DNA from: Nissolia schottii | Taxonomy: Eukaryota; Streptophyta; Magnoliopsida; Fabales; Fabaceae | Assembly (NCBI GenBank): GCA_003254905.1 | Contig: QANU01075165.1 | Span: forward strand, 1 to 64,000 | DNA length: 64,000 nt | Direction: 5' to 3' | Shown here: piece by piece, positions 1 to 10,930 of the stretch | Numbering within the stretch: the first letter of the stretch is position 1 | Layout of the letters: each line of letters starts with the position of its first letter | Program-made: the position numbers and the translations under genes | The notes under the pieces: generated by a model | Databases searched by the model: none | Told to the model about the DNA's origin: nothing | The model's input: the letters and a program-made list of their open reading frames with translations, nothing else

Positions 1-1540
1 TAGTTGCACCTACAGCCCACCCAACAACCTTAGAAGGTAGTATATTACATTTTGCATAATTCAAATCCTTTCTAAATTTTTCCACTCTCAGCCGAACACA
101 CTAACACTGGACTCATACCACCTGTTTCCAATTTACAAGATCTTATGAAACATATTTAACATACAACAACATATAGGATATGGATTTGGTAACAAGTTCC
201 CTTATCTAAAAATTTTCAAGCATACATTTGAACGGTCAATCCATACTAAGCCATTATCACATCACCTAAATTGTAAATTTTTCTTTTTATGCATTTATCA
301 ATTAATAGCACTTAGAACCCGATTCTATTTACCCTCCTTATAGCTAGAAATGGAAAAATAATATAAAAATCAATCACACTTCATCTAGACCAACACATAT
401 TTATTACAATTCATAGTTTTTCAGTTACTCAAGATGCCTAAAATGTATAGGGGAAGTAGCACCAATATGATTTAGTTGCAATATAGCTTAGGTTCACACA
501 AATTTAAAAGTTGTTAAAACTTAAAAGTCTGGTGTTTGTTAACATTTAACTATATTCTGTTCTGTTAATAAAACTAGCATCAACATCTTTACTTTTAGGA
601 CAAAGGAAGATTTAGATCAAATTAAGTAAATACAACACAATGAGTGACCCTCTAAGTTCAAGTACAATTCCAATTACAACACAAAAGTAGTCGATGCCCT
701 CAAAATCTTCAGGCTTTATCACTTCTCGGTTCTCATAATATCTATCGTACATCAAAAATATTACCGCGGGAATCATGTTTTCCAGAAATCCTATGTACAT
801 GTTACACAAATTATGGACGTGAACTTAATAATTTTAATGACTTAACTGAATGCATTACGAATTAATTCCAGACAAATATTTCTTAAACTGTTCTACAACA
901 TAGGCCCTCCAATCTCCGCAAACAACACATAATCATCGTTGCCAGCACATCAATTCAAACAATGTCGGAAAGTAACGCTAAGCGTTCCTTACCCCAGTCC
1001 AGCCATACAACTTCAATCCTACAAATCTATCCTAACAAAATAAGTCTCTATCCTAGTACCAATAAAGTTTAAGACATACCTAATTGCCGTTGATAATTGT
1101 TTGATCAATCCTTGACACAATCCTTGACTCCTTAGATCCTTAGCTCATTACAAATTAAGTGGTGGTGACACATCATTAGCATAAGTCATGGCAACCAAAA
1201 GAAATGAAATGTTAAATAAACATAGACAATGTTATGAAATTAACATATATTTTGTGGGGTGCAAAGGAAAGACCAGAAGCAAGGAATATGTGGCTTTAGT
1301 GGTGGCGGCGCGGTGGTGTGAAAAAAAGAAAACAATAGCTACCCACAATACAAGACAACATACCTGTAGCACGGTGGTGGAGCGGTGGTGGCGCGGTGGT
1401 GGCACGGTGGTGGCGCGGTTGTGGCACGGTGGTGTTATGGTGGTGAGTGGGGAAGGAGAGAAGGGAAGAGAAAGGAGAAAAAAGGAGAAAGAAGTTGTTG
1501 TAATGAGAAGAAGAGAAAGGAAATTCGCTTAAGTATTTTT
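1..1540. other. AT-rich stretch, probably interior of a CACTA element
   Basis: No gene is recognisable here. A GGTGG/GCGGTGGTGG-type low-complexity tract lies at about 1300-1445, followed by a purine-rich (GA-rich) tract to about 1525. The reading frames across it are short and have the composition of the simple sequence. Because the stretch leads directly into the subterminal repeats of the CACTA end at 1956, it may be internal DNA of that element, whose other end is not in the window. Confidence 0.35.
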
Positions 1541-1956
1541 CTGAAAGATTACCGTCGGATAAATCCGACGGTAACCAGTGAATTCTAACGGTAACAATAT
1601 AAAATAAAACGCATCGTTTTATGAAACACATTACCGTCGGTAATTACTGACGGTAACTTGATTCCCAAAAACGACGCATTTTTATTCATAAAGTTACCGT
1701 CCGATCTAAGCAACACCGACGATAACCCAATTACATGGCGCCAACATTTTGGAGCCAAAATGAAAAATTTTAAATAAAATTTTTACCGTCGGTAATATCC
1801 GACGGTAAAGGCGGCTATTACCCACAGTAATGGACATATTGCTTTTTTTTTTCCGCGAACCGATTACCGTGGTAAAGTGGTAAATGCCGACGGTAATACC
1901 GTCGGAAAATAACCGACGGTAATTTTGAGACGGTAATAGTCATATTTCTAGTAGTG
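1541..1956. mobile_element. CACTA (En/Spm) transposon end with subterminal repeats
   Basis: Between about 1548 and 1935 the motif TTACCGTCGG and its complement CCGACGGTAA occur many times in both orientations. This is the usual look of CACTA subterminal repeats, where transposase binds. The block ends with ...TTTCTAGTAGTG at 1956, the complement of a CACTACTAGAAA terminus. I find no matching CACTAC end upstream, so the element is truncated or starts outside the window. No transposase coding is visible. Confidence 0.6.
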
Positions 1957-2760
1957 CTATTTGATGACACACAGTCTTGCTATCGTGTCTGCTTTGGTTT
2001 ACAAACTATTCCAGTGGATTCAGGGTGACTAGTTAAGCAAAACAAAACGAATATCTTAGCAAGAAAAAAAAAAGTAATAGGTAGGGTCAGAGTTTAAATA
2101 TTTTTATATGGATAGAGTTTTTATTTATAAAACTCACAGGTAAAATATAATAGAGTTTTTCTTTATTCAATAGGTTGAAAATAGGGTTAGGATTGAGTCA
2201 AAATTCTACCCATTTTCATCTATATCTAAGAATTAATGACAATATACAATAACGCACAAAAAAAAAGGTGACAAAAACCATCCACCCCCTAAAATAATGC
2301 TACAACAGCGAGCTAAACGGAAATCAGTTGGCATTCGTTTATTATATGCGATAGCACGGCCCACTTTTGAAAGCATGAATAATAAATATTTACTACTCTG
2401 ATTTATTTAATTTAATCACTACATTGAAATACGAATTTTAACAATGCTTATGAATTATAATGATGAAGTCAAAACGTAAATGTTCACTGAACATACCAAG
2501 TTGGAAACACAAATCTCGGAATATCCTTTTCCATATTGGGTTTGCCAAAAGAGGAGAGCACACAGTCAGATTAATATAGTAAACCCGCAACTTGTTCGTT
2601 ACTTTATGGAGTATCATCATTTCTAAGTCAAGCTAATTACATATAACCGCAAAGTAACGACGTTACCAATGGGGAAGGGGGAAGTACCGTTTTAGCTTAA
2701 AGAGGCAACAAAGTACTACCATGCAAAGTTAGTTTAATCACTTAATTTCATGTGACACAC
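1957..2760. other. Intergenic, upstream region of PR-1
   Basis: AT-rich DNA without a convincing gene. Two W-box cores read TTGACT on the minus strand (2467-2472 and 2626-2631). They lie upstream of the defence gene that follows and could bind WRKY factors. That is family knowledge applied to short motifs, which also occur by chance. Confidence 0.35.
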
Positions 2761-2762
2761 CC

Positions 2763-2768
2763 TATAAG
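2763..2768 (+). promoter_or_regulatory. Putative TATA box of PR-1
   Basis: TATAAG lies 63 bases upstream of the PR-1 ATG, a normal distance for a short plant leader. No other TATA-like motif is closer. Confidence 0.45.
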
Positions 2769-2830
2769 TAACCCCATTAAATGCAACATCTTTCAAACAC
2801 AACTTCACATTCAATAGAGACAACAGTAGC

Positions 2831-3319
2831 ATGAGTTTCCACGATTCATTTGTTCTTTTTCCTCTCTTCGTTATAGCTCTGTGGTCATTCCCACTACTCT
2901 CCCGCGCCCAAAACTCACCCCAAGACTTCCTCAACGCGCACAACGCGGCGCGTGCGCAAGTCGGCGTCGCGAACATCACGTGGGACAGCACAGTCGCTGC
3001 CTACGCCCTGAACTACGCCAATTCGAGGGCCGGCGATTGCAACATGGTGCACTCGAACGGGCCCTATGGCGAGAACCTGGCGGAAGGGAGCGGTTCGTTC
3101 ACCGGAACCGGTGCGGTGAACTTGTGGGTGAATGAGAAGAAATACTATGACTATAACAGCAACACGTGTGTTGGGGGGCAGTGCTTGCACTACACTCAGG
3201 TGGTGTGGCGCAATTCGGTTCGGTTGGGGTGCGCCAGGGTGCAATGCTACAATGGATGGTGGTTCGTCACTTGCAACTATGACCCCCCTGGTAATTATAT
3301 TGGCCAACGTCCTTATTAA
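2831..3319 (+). CDS. PR1: Pathogenesis-related protein 1 (PR-1, CAP domain)
   Basis: Secreted antifungal/defence protein of the CAP superfamily, 162 aa, intronless, as usual for plant PR-1. Residues 1-26 form a hydrophobic signal peptide ending LLSRA, so the mature protein would begin QNSPQDF and act in the apoplast or vacuole. The CAP core is complete: NAARAQVGV near the start, GENLAEGSG mid-domain, the HYTQVVWR signature, and CNYDPPGNY near the end. Six cysteines are present, matching the three conserved disulfides. The last 11 residues ([11 protein letters not shown] after CNYD) fit the CAPE1 defence-peptide pattern released from PR-1 proteins. The coding region is much richer in G+C than its flanks (many C/G third positions), in a very AT-rich neighbourhood. 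The start is the ATG heading the signal peptide. It stands alone, with transposons on both sides. Family assignment is secure; the exact PR-1 subtype is not. Confidence 0.96.
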   Translation: MSFHDSFVLFPLFVIALWSFPLLSRAQNSPQDFLNAHNAARAQVGVANITWDSTVAAYALNYANSRAGDCNMVHSNGPYGENLAEGSGSFTGTGAVNLWVNEKKYYDYNSNTCVGGQCLHYTQVVWRNSVRLGCARVQCYNGWWFVTCNYDPPGNYIGQRPY

Positions 3320-3679
3320 CTAACAAAACCATATTAATTATATGAATAAATGAGCTAAAAGTGCCATGGCATGAAACGAGTGTCATCTATCCACCAAAAT
3401 AAAACAAGGTTTCATTCTTGTATTTGGTACTCCCGTTATCCTTCTTATGTGTCACTTTGTTTTTTTTTTTTCTTTTATGACATTCAAAAAATAATATATT
3501 TAAATAAAATTGTGTTCAGATACATTAGTTTTTAAATATACCTTAAAAAAATTAAAGTGACAAATAAAAAGAAAATAACTTCTAATTATCAATCCTCCAA
3601 TGTCTAATCTTGTTTGGCGTATCAAATATTAATCTTTTTTTTGGTTTCGTGATTATCATGTATGTTGGAAGAATGAATA

Positions 3680-3716
<37 letters not shown>
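3320..3716. other. PR-1 3' flank and (TA)n microsatellite
   Basis: AT-rich 3' flank of PR-1. A TA dinucleotide run fills about 3681-3715 and abuts the terminus of the Helitron. Confidence 0.7.
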
Positions 3717-3717
<1 letters not shown>

Positions 3718-5635
3718 TAGATTCTATACCCGCGCGATGCGCGGAGTGATTTTAATATCTATAATATAGTAAAAAAAAAGGAATATCTTTATTAAATTTA
3801 AGTTAATTTTTTATTAACAAACACTTAAATGAGATATCCACAAAGTAAATACATATATCCTAATAATAATAATTATACATCATATTTAATATTATATTGT
3901 TTCAACTCAGATACAATGAAAGTTTGATAACACTCTGAGAACAACATAGATAATCATATAATCATAGTTTATTACACAAAGTTAAATACTAAACATAGTA
4001 TGTCAATGTTTAAGTCATGGCTATTTCTGGCATTGAAATGACTTGATCCAGACCTGCAAATCAAATAACAAAGTGAAATTCTTTATATTTGGACCAAAAG
4101 ACTTAACTACACAATGTTCAAATGAAACGTTGTCAATTCATATGTAAGTTGTTCGGAGTTTAATATACATAATATATATGACCTTTGATTTCATTTGATC
4201 TTCTAATAGGTTGGTTAATTGAGTTTGTCACTGTTATGATCATCAACCACTGAGGGATTAATCACGACTGGTTCATTGAATCACTAATAACTAAAGCTAA
4301 TAGTAAGAGATGCAATTGTCTTGTTAATGGAGATTTTCAACTAAATTATATCATAGAATACTATATTCTAAATATTAAACTATATCATAGAATACTAAAT
4401 TCTAACTGATATTCTAAATAACTAAAAGGGGGTTTCCAATTATGATAAAACCTCATAGAATACTTACATTGCCTTGTCCTCTTGGTTCTCCCGTTGAAAC
4501 AAATGCAATTATAAGTCGCACAAATAGCGTAAAAAAGGTGAATGAGTTGAGGTAAAATTTTATCAACTCACCAAAAAATGTAAGTGAACATAATAAAAAA
4601 GATAGCATACAGATCTATGGATTCAAATAGATATTATAATAATCACAATATAGAAAAATAGAAAAATAAATAGATATATAAGATATGTTTCATCAAAATT
4701 GCACTTTTCCATAAGAATTATCACTTAAAATAGAAAAATAAACAAAAATTTCAGATATTTTTGAGAAAGTACAAATTCAACGCTCTCTTATCCTTCAAAA
4801 GAAAAAAAAAATAAAAGAAAACCCCATATGACAAATTGATTGACTTTGCTAAACCATATCTTATTTGTCTCAGACTCGTTAAGATGTCTTATTTTAAATT
4901 TGTCCCAAAGCTAACTTATGTGTATTAATTAGAAGCATGGCTAAGTGGAAAAGTCATATGGACATGATATAAAAAGTTTTGATAATAAAGTTATTTAACT
5001 ATGGGAAACCATATGACAATGAGAATTTGAAAACTACATTTAACTAACATGAATCCAAAAAGGGCTTTAATCCAAGATATACCCAAGCTTTGAAACACTT
5101 ACCTCAAAAAGAATATCATATCTTTGTGTCATTGCTAGTAGTGTCAAAATTGCAACATATGAAGATCTAAAATAATTGCCAAAATTATCAAGAAAGCAAT
5201 TTAGTAAGATATTTAAATTGGTTGAGGAACTAAATGATAGGTGACATGGTGGTTCAAATTTATGAATATATCTTCGATAAATGAACTGTGGAAGGCCTAT
5301 TCAATCTATAAACTATAGAAGTAAGGCCATATTAACATATAGAGCACATCTTACATTAACTATAAGCATAACATCAAAAGCAACGAAGATGAAGTGACAC
5401 TGGAAAGAGGATCTTCTGCATGTACAAATGCACTCAATGCATCCATTTATATATGTTCATTCAAAATGGAAAAGGGTTCTGAAATTTGAATCACTTCGGG
5501 TATGTGAAACAAATGGGTATATGCTACTTTTAAAAGCTTCCATTTTTTTTTGCCAAGTATAATTTTTTCAGATCCAATCACTTGTAAGAACCAATGCCAG
5601 TTTGATTCTCTCTATACGAAAAAGTGGTTGATGGT

Positions 5636-5850
5636 CTTTCAAATGATTGATAAACACAAAATCATATTATATGCAACAAAGTTTTCAAGTATGCTTGGAA
5701 AGAGAGACATTTGATGCAAGTTCATATATTATGAGGTAAACCATGTACAAAAGACAATGTAGACTTATTTCAAGTGAGACTTGTTTCAAATGATTGATAA
5801 ACACACAAAAAAATACTCCGTACGCAACAAAGTTTTTAGCTATGCTTGGA
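5636..5850. repeat. Tandem duplication inside the Helitron
   Basis: A segment of about 65 bases containing ATGATTGATAAACACA and GCAACAAAGTTTT...TATGCTTGGA occurs at about 5640 and again at about 5788, so the period is about 148 bases. The second copy has small substitutions and indels. Confidence 0.6.
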
Positions 5851-6091
5851 CAATTTAAACAGTTTATGAATCTAAAATTATCAAAGAGAAACATCAGTGG
5901 AAGATACCATTGAAGATTGAAGTTGTGAATCTCAAATCATTCAGCCATTTAGAATATGAAGCATGTAGATGTAGCAACATCTTTTAACTCAAATCTAGGG
6001 CAATAACAGAGAAGAAAGTTCACCATTGGCATGTTCATAATCAAAGATATCAAATTCCACAATTTGAACTAAGAATGAGATAATCAAATAC

Positions 6092-6194
6092 CTGTTTAGT
6101 AGCTTCTTCAGTGAATGGATGCCAGTAATGCATGTCGGCATACACTTCATCTGGGACTTCCTTTTGCGCAAAGTGATTTCCTCAACTCTTTAGC
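6092..6194 (-). pseudogene. Ferrochelatase exon fragment captured by the Helitron
   Basis: On the minus strand an AG acceptor (…CATAG) precedes a 103-base exon and a GT donor follows …AAACAG. The translation resembles the plant ferrochelatase block (FC1-like AELRK... then VGMRYWHPFTEEA). It reads AKELRKSLCAK, then after a one-base shift VPDEVYADMHYWHPFTEEATKQ. Ferrochelatase inserts iron into protoporphyrin IX in plastids. The frame change near the middle and the absence of flanking ferrochelatase exons make it a non-functional fragment. Orientation agrees with that of the Helitron. Identification rests on the YWHPFTEEA motif recalled from the family, not on a search. Confidence 0.6.
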
Positions 6195-7319
6195 CTATGT
6201 AGGAAACCATTAGAATTTAGAGGCGCTACGACAATCCATTGAAAATGTTAAACGGAAGGAATCATTATTTGTCCCATAATATTAGAAAAAGTATAAAACA
6301 TCAGCCAAAAGTATAAGTCAAATGTAAAATTTCAATGGATTAAATCTCAGAGTTGTGGTTAGACATGTAATAAGAACATGCTTTGATAAACTGAAATTTG
6401 AGGTCTCCAATAACTATTTAAACAGTTGAGAGTAAGATGTCACAATGAAAAAGGAGACTAAATGTTCAATATGTTAATGCAAGCCAATGAAAGAAAAAGG
6501 AATGAGTTGTGACACATACGAAACATAACCATTCATAAGAAGTTAATAATTGAGATTTCAATTTACCATTTAATAACCATTAAAGCTTTCTTATAACGTG
6601 CTTCACAACATTGCATAGATAACAGATTCTATGCTAGCACATGGGCATAGAATGTTTTATTAATCACTAAGGAAAAATGTCACATTCATTGACAAATGCT
6701 ATAAGGTAATATTATTCTTCTACTCAATTAATTTCATGTTGAAATCCCATAGTTTCTTGGCTAAATTTGGTTTGGCCAAATCACAAAAGCAGTCATAAAT
6801 GGTTTCATTTAAAGCCTAGTTAACTGAGATAACAAAACTCACAAATTTATCACTTATATGGAATAAAAGAGTTACAACTCACAAATTTATCACTTATAAT
6901 AAAAGATCTTCTTCGCCGCCACATGTTGACCTTCACGTTCGTCGCTGCATAGGTTGTCTTGAGAGAAGACCCAAGGGAATCTTGAGAGAAGACCCAAGAG
7001 AAACTTAGAGAAGCAGAGTCTTGAGAGACTGAGAGAGAGAGAGAAAATTGAATTTTGAAAACAGGTTCACAGAAACTACTGCATAGGTTCTGTGGGGTAA
7101 AACTTCCTTCAGAAGCCACTTCCTTCATTGTTTACGCACGAAACCCCAAACATTTTAGTGGCCACCAATCTCCTACACATGTGCTGCATCCGTGAGACAC
7201 ATTTGGGCGGGAAAACAATGCTTTAGATGCCAACACGTGTCCAGAGCAAGAGTGAAATTGTAGTGAGAGTTTCCACCTTTTATATACTATAGAAGATATA
7301 TACACACACACGCACTTAT

Positions 7320-7320
7320 A

Positions 7321-7361
<41 letters not shown>
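7320..7361. repeat. (TA)n microsatellite
   Basis: About 20 TA units next to the Helitron 5' terminus. Confidence 0.9.
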
Positions 7362-7368
<7 letters not shown>

Positions 7369-7561
7369 AAGATTAAAAAAGTAATCTTTTTTTTCTTCTG
7401 AAAATTCAATTATAAGTTATTTTCTATTAAGATATATTTATACATTTATGGAAATATTAAAATACTTCAAAAATTCTACTAATTAACTTAACCCCACTCT
7501 TTTTCTCTCTCCCATTAACTCCCACTTATGTAACCACCTTCACTCACTATACCTTTATCCG

Positions 7562-8690
7562 TGACAGTTAATTTAGTCTTAAGTATATTTTAGACTTTCG
7601 TTATACCGTAATTTTTAATTTTTAAAAATGATTTTATGTCAATTTTTTAATAATTACAATTAGAATTATTTTATTTTTTATTTTATAATGAGAGTCACTT
7701 ATCAAAATATTTTTTTTTAACTTAATTATAGAGAAAATGAGAGACAAAATGCTAGGCACGCCGCCTTTCTCTTCACCAACCCCATCGAATTACAAACATG
7801 AATAGTCCATTTCACTCTACCATCCAGCACCAAATCAATGACCGGCACATCAAACACGGTAGCACCCAACCAATACTGCTGAAGTCGTAGCAGGCTCCAA
7901 AGGGTCCCACCGACGCCACTTTCTTCATTTTCTTGTCAGGGGCCTGCTTCACAAATTCTCTAACAAGAGGCTTGTATATGGAGCTGTGCAACTTGGTGAA
8001 GGGATCCATGGTGCTAATCTTGGTTCCGCCATTCTCCTTGGTTTCAGCAGAAAGCAGGGTAGACTTAGAGTTGACAACTTTTCCACCAACTTCAATTGGT
8101 TTCACATCAATGAAATACTCGTAAGAGGCATCGCCTTGAGTAGAGATGGGGGCAGTGTTAACAGGGATGATAACGAGCGGGGTGGTGAGAAGATCAAACT
8201 TTGACCGAGGGGCACCACCGATGAAGAGGCTTCCGAATCCTTTCTTAGAAGAAATTAAGCAGAGTGAGAACTTGTTCGGAAGCTTAAAAGCAGAGGCGAT
8301 ACGATTTTGGTCCTCACGAGGCCTATAATCCCTTTGCTTCCTTCCGGTAAATCTTTGAGGGGCTGAGTGTCAGTGCATCCTCCCAAATCGATGCATCCCG
8401 AGAGCAACCCGGAGACAGGGGCACCGGAGAGGAAGAACAAGTCCTCGCCCGTGTCGAGGGGCCCAGAGCTGGAGAAGTGTCCTTGTCGCCGGCAATAATA
8501 TCTTATGGTTCCCTCACTTTCTTTATAATTAGATCGAAAAAAAAAAATATTTTGATAAGTAATTTTTATTATGAAATAAAAAATAAAATAATTACAATTA
8601 TTAAAAATTGACATGAAATTATTTTTAAAATTAAAAATTAAGATCCAAAGGTTTAAAATAAATATAATAAACTTTAACAATGACCTGTTT
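7562..8690. mobile_element. TIR transposon (Mutator-like?) carrying a gene fragment
   Basis: Long AT-rich inverted repeats flank the 7S-globulin pseudogene. The left arm (about 7600-7715) contains ATGTCAATTTTTTAATAATTA and then TTATCAAAATA. The right arm (about 8545-8650) contains the reverse complement of nearly the same sequence (ATGTCAATTTTTAATAATTG and TTATCAAAATA). The arms match over roughly 110 bases with some indels. Outer ends are diffuse, so the boundaries are approximate and no target duplication could be fixed. Length and gene cargo suggest a Pack-MULE-type element. Confidence 0.5.
7745..8500 (-). pseudogene. Basic 7S globulin / EDGP-like aspartyl-protease-fold pseudogene
   Basis: Conceptual translation in several frames matches the C-terminal half of the basic 7S globulin/EDGP/TAXI-type xylanase-inhibitor family. 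Recognisable pieces are IIGLVRTKI (family GLGRTRI), FGSLFIGGAP, the STQG....EYFIDVKPIEV segment, a GGTKISTMDPFTKLHSSIYK segment, and VASVGPFGACYDFS. At the 3' end VIDLVLDGRVKWTIHVCNSM appears in another frame. Frameshifts separate the first block (about 8500-8255), the FGSLF block and the last block, and the N-terminal third is missing. It lies wholly between inverted repeats, so it is a fragment carried by a transposon, not a decayed resident gene. Confidence 0.72.
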
Positions 8691-9357
8691 CTTCCATATT
8701 CCTTTTATTTTTAAAAAAAAATTAGAATTTTTATCTTGTTTTCTAGGTTGATTTATGGATATCGAGCTTGTTTAGTCTTTATGAATAATGGTGGCATGCT
8801 GTAGCAGTGGTAATTTGGGAGGAAAGTTTATTAATCAAAAGAATGAGATAAATTACTTAAGAACCCTAGTCGCAAAGTAAATAATTAATGACACTAATGA
8901 TAGGGCGTACGAACCTATCTCAGGCCCTTTAATTTTTTTTTTCTCATCTTCTTTGAAACAGATCATCAACTGTATAATAAACATTTCTGTCCATTACTTG
9001 TCGGTTCTCTGTGGCAGTCCACATTGTTCCAATTAAGTGGTGGTTGGTTGCAGTCCCTTCTGAATCCTTGCAATATTGACTACCACATTTTTACAATGAT
9101 TTGGGCTTTGGAAGTTATGCCACTTAGCCCTGTCACACTGTCAATAATAATATTATTACAAGGATATACATCACGTTACTATGTATACGAAGATAAGAAC
9201 ATGCATACTTAAAAGTTAGTCACAGAACCTAATTAGCTATAGATCCTAAAAAAATGACCTTCCCCATCTAGGAGTTTCATGTGGGTTCACGTGATAGGCC
9301 TCTTTATATTTTTATGGCATTTGGTATAATTTGTATATCAAAATATAAGTTGAAATA
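8691..9357. other. Intergenic, nothing recognised
   Basis: AT-rich sequence with only short chance reading frames. Confidence 0.6.
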
Positions 9358-9500
9358 TAAATTTACAAATGTATGGTCTGAATCTAAAATCGTCACAGGG
9401 TGTGGCGATTTTAAACTTTCTTTAAAAAAAAATTTTGGGGTCTGAAATTGTTATAAGGAGTAACGATTTCAGACTCAAACCCATACATTCGTAAATATTT
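9358..9500. repeat. Hairpin-forming MITE-like inverted repeat
   Basis: The left arm ATTTACAAATGTATGG...AAAATCGTCAC (from about 9360) is matched by an inverted right arm ending at about 9500 (GTAACGATTTCAGACTC...CATACATTCGTAAAT), around a short A/T-rich centre. About 36 bases per arm pair, with a few mismatches. The size and near-palindromic form suggest a foldback MITE or a miRNA-like hairpin; no family was recognised. Confidence 0.5.
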
Positions 9501-9769
9501 TTATTAAACCATAATACAGAATTAAAAAATTTATGGAATTATTGAAATGTAAATATTCTCGCATGATATGCACCAAAAGTCACATCATCTAACTTTAAAA
9601 GCGAAATTCTCTAATAAGATAAGCTAGATCTATTTAAATAGATTAATAGAACGTATAAATAAAATAAAGCACAAAAGAGTTTTAAAAAAAAAATCTTCTT
9701 AATTAAGTAGTAAAAAGGTTATTCCTACTTTTGGCTTATTATTATTGGAACAAGTGTAAAAAAAAAAAA

Positions 9770-10807
9770 AACGAGGCTTTGTGGCGCAACTGCAAAGTAG
9801 CCTAGTGGAATGGCCATTATCGATGGCTACCTATAAGTGATTAGGAATAGTCAAGCAGCATGATGGAGGGGTGGTGTCTCCTCCAGCTTTTGGTTCCATA
9901 ATCATAATAGCTTTTGAATAATTGTAAAAATGGCACTGCTAATTGGACATTTGTCCACCGTTAAAGCACTAGAGAGCCACTCAGCCACCGCGTGGGTATG
10001 TGTAAAAGTTACCTAAATTTGGACATTCATGAATTCGCTTGCCTCTAATCTTGAAATTTGTCGCTTGTGTGTGCTAGATGGTTGAAATCCTGAATATATA
10101 TGATTGGTTGGGGGAAACGGACGGCAGAGACGCCATCCCCAAATATATATGATTTATTGATTGTTCAAAAAGGGGTAGCGGTCGGCAGAGACGCCCTCCC
10201 CAAGGTTGTACGACCTCTTCAATGACAAGTGTACCAAGAGAAAGAGTTCAAAGTCTTTGAGATACGAGTTGAATCCCATTCAAAAGGAAAAGAGTAGAAA
10301 GTCTAAACGACATGTAACTCATATCCAACTGAAAATGGAAAGAGCATATAGTTTGTAGACACCCACTCAGGAAAATCAAATGATACAAGCCTTCAGAGTA
10401 TAGAATTCATAATCGATTGAAAGAGCACAAAGTCTACAGACACAAGCTGAATCCAATTCAAAAAGGAAAGGAGTAGAAAGTCTAAAAGACATGTAACTCA
10501 CCTCCGACTGAAAGGGAAAGCACACAAAGTATTAAGACTTTGAGCTCTATACTCTTAATAGTGCAAAAAGAACCATAAAAGCATGAATAAATGATTTCAA
10601 ACCAATGATAGATTTTTACTTCGAGAAAAAGTTTCTAACTATATCTTTATCAATTTATACTCTACTCTGGATTGTTATATGATATTTCTCTAGTAACAAA
10701 TTGCATGAAGTGAAAAGTGCAGGTAGCCCAGGAACAAGTAGAGTATGCCAAAGAAAAGACGCCCTGGGGGCTACGTCAGAGGATTTTTTCCTCGTTATGT
10801 TTATATT
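9770..10807. repeat. Diverged repetitive DNA left of the assembly gap
   Basis: Internal repeats dominate. The motif CGGCAGAGACGCC(A/C)TCCCCAA occurs at about 10122 and 10183. A longer unit with AAAGTCTAAA(A/C)GACATGTAACTCA occurs at about 10297 and 10474 (offset about 178 bases). This looks like non-coding DNA of a retroelement, but no LTR, PBS or polymerase coding was recognised. Confidence 0.4.
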
Positions 10808-10930
10808 NNNNNNNNNNNNNNNNNNNNNNNNNNNNNNNNNNNNNNNNNNNNNNNNNNNNNNNNNNNNNNNNNNNNNNNNNNNNNNNNNNNNNNNNNNNNN
10901 NNNNNNNNNNNNNNNNNNNNNNNNNNNNNN
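10808..10930. other. Assembly gap (123 Ns)
   Basis: A run of N only. Reading frames that seem to cross it are artefacts. Confidence 0.99.

Larger units (their letters stand above)
3717..7296 (-). mobile_element. Non-autonomous Helitron
   Basis: Read on the minus strand, the 3' terminus has the hairpin CCGCGC-at-CGCGCGG followed a few bases later by CTAG and then T (3716). This fits the Helitron CTRR-T end with its subterminal hairpin. The opposite terminus begins TCTTCTATAGTATATAAAAG after an A (7297), so insertion between A and T fits. There is no target-site duplication, as expected. No Rep/helicase coding is visible over about 3.6 kb, so it is non-autonomous. It carries a ferrochelatase exon and other exon-like pieces in the same orientation as the element. 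Confidence 0.72.

Noticed and set aside
1188-1631. Overlapping open frames on both strands over a GGTGG/GA-rich tract
   Set aside because: Explained by simple-sequence composition; no family motif and no splice context.
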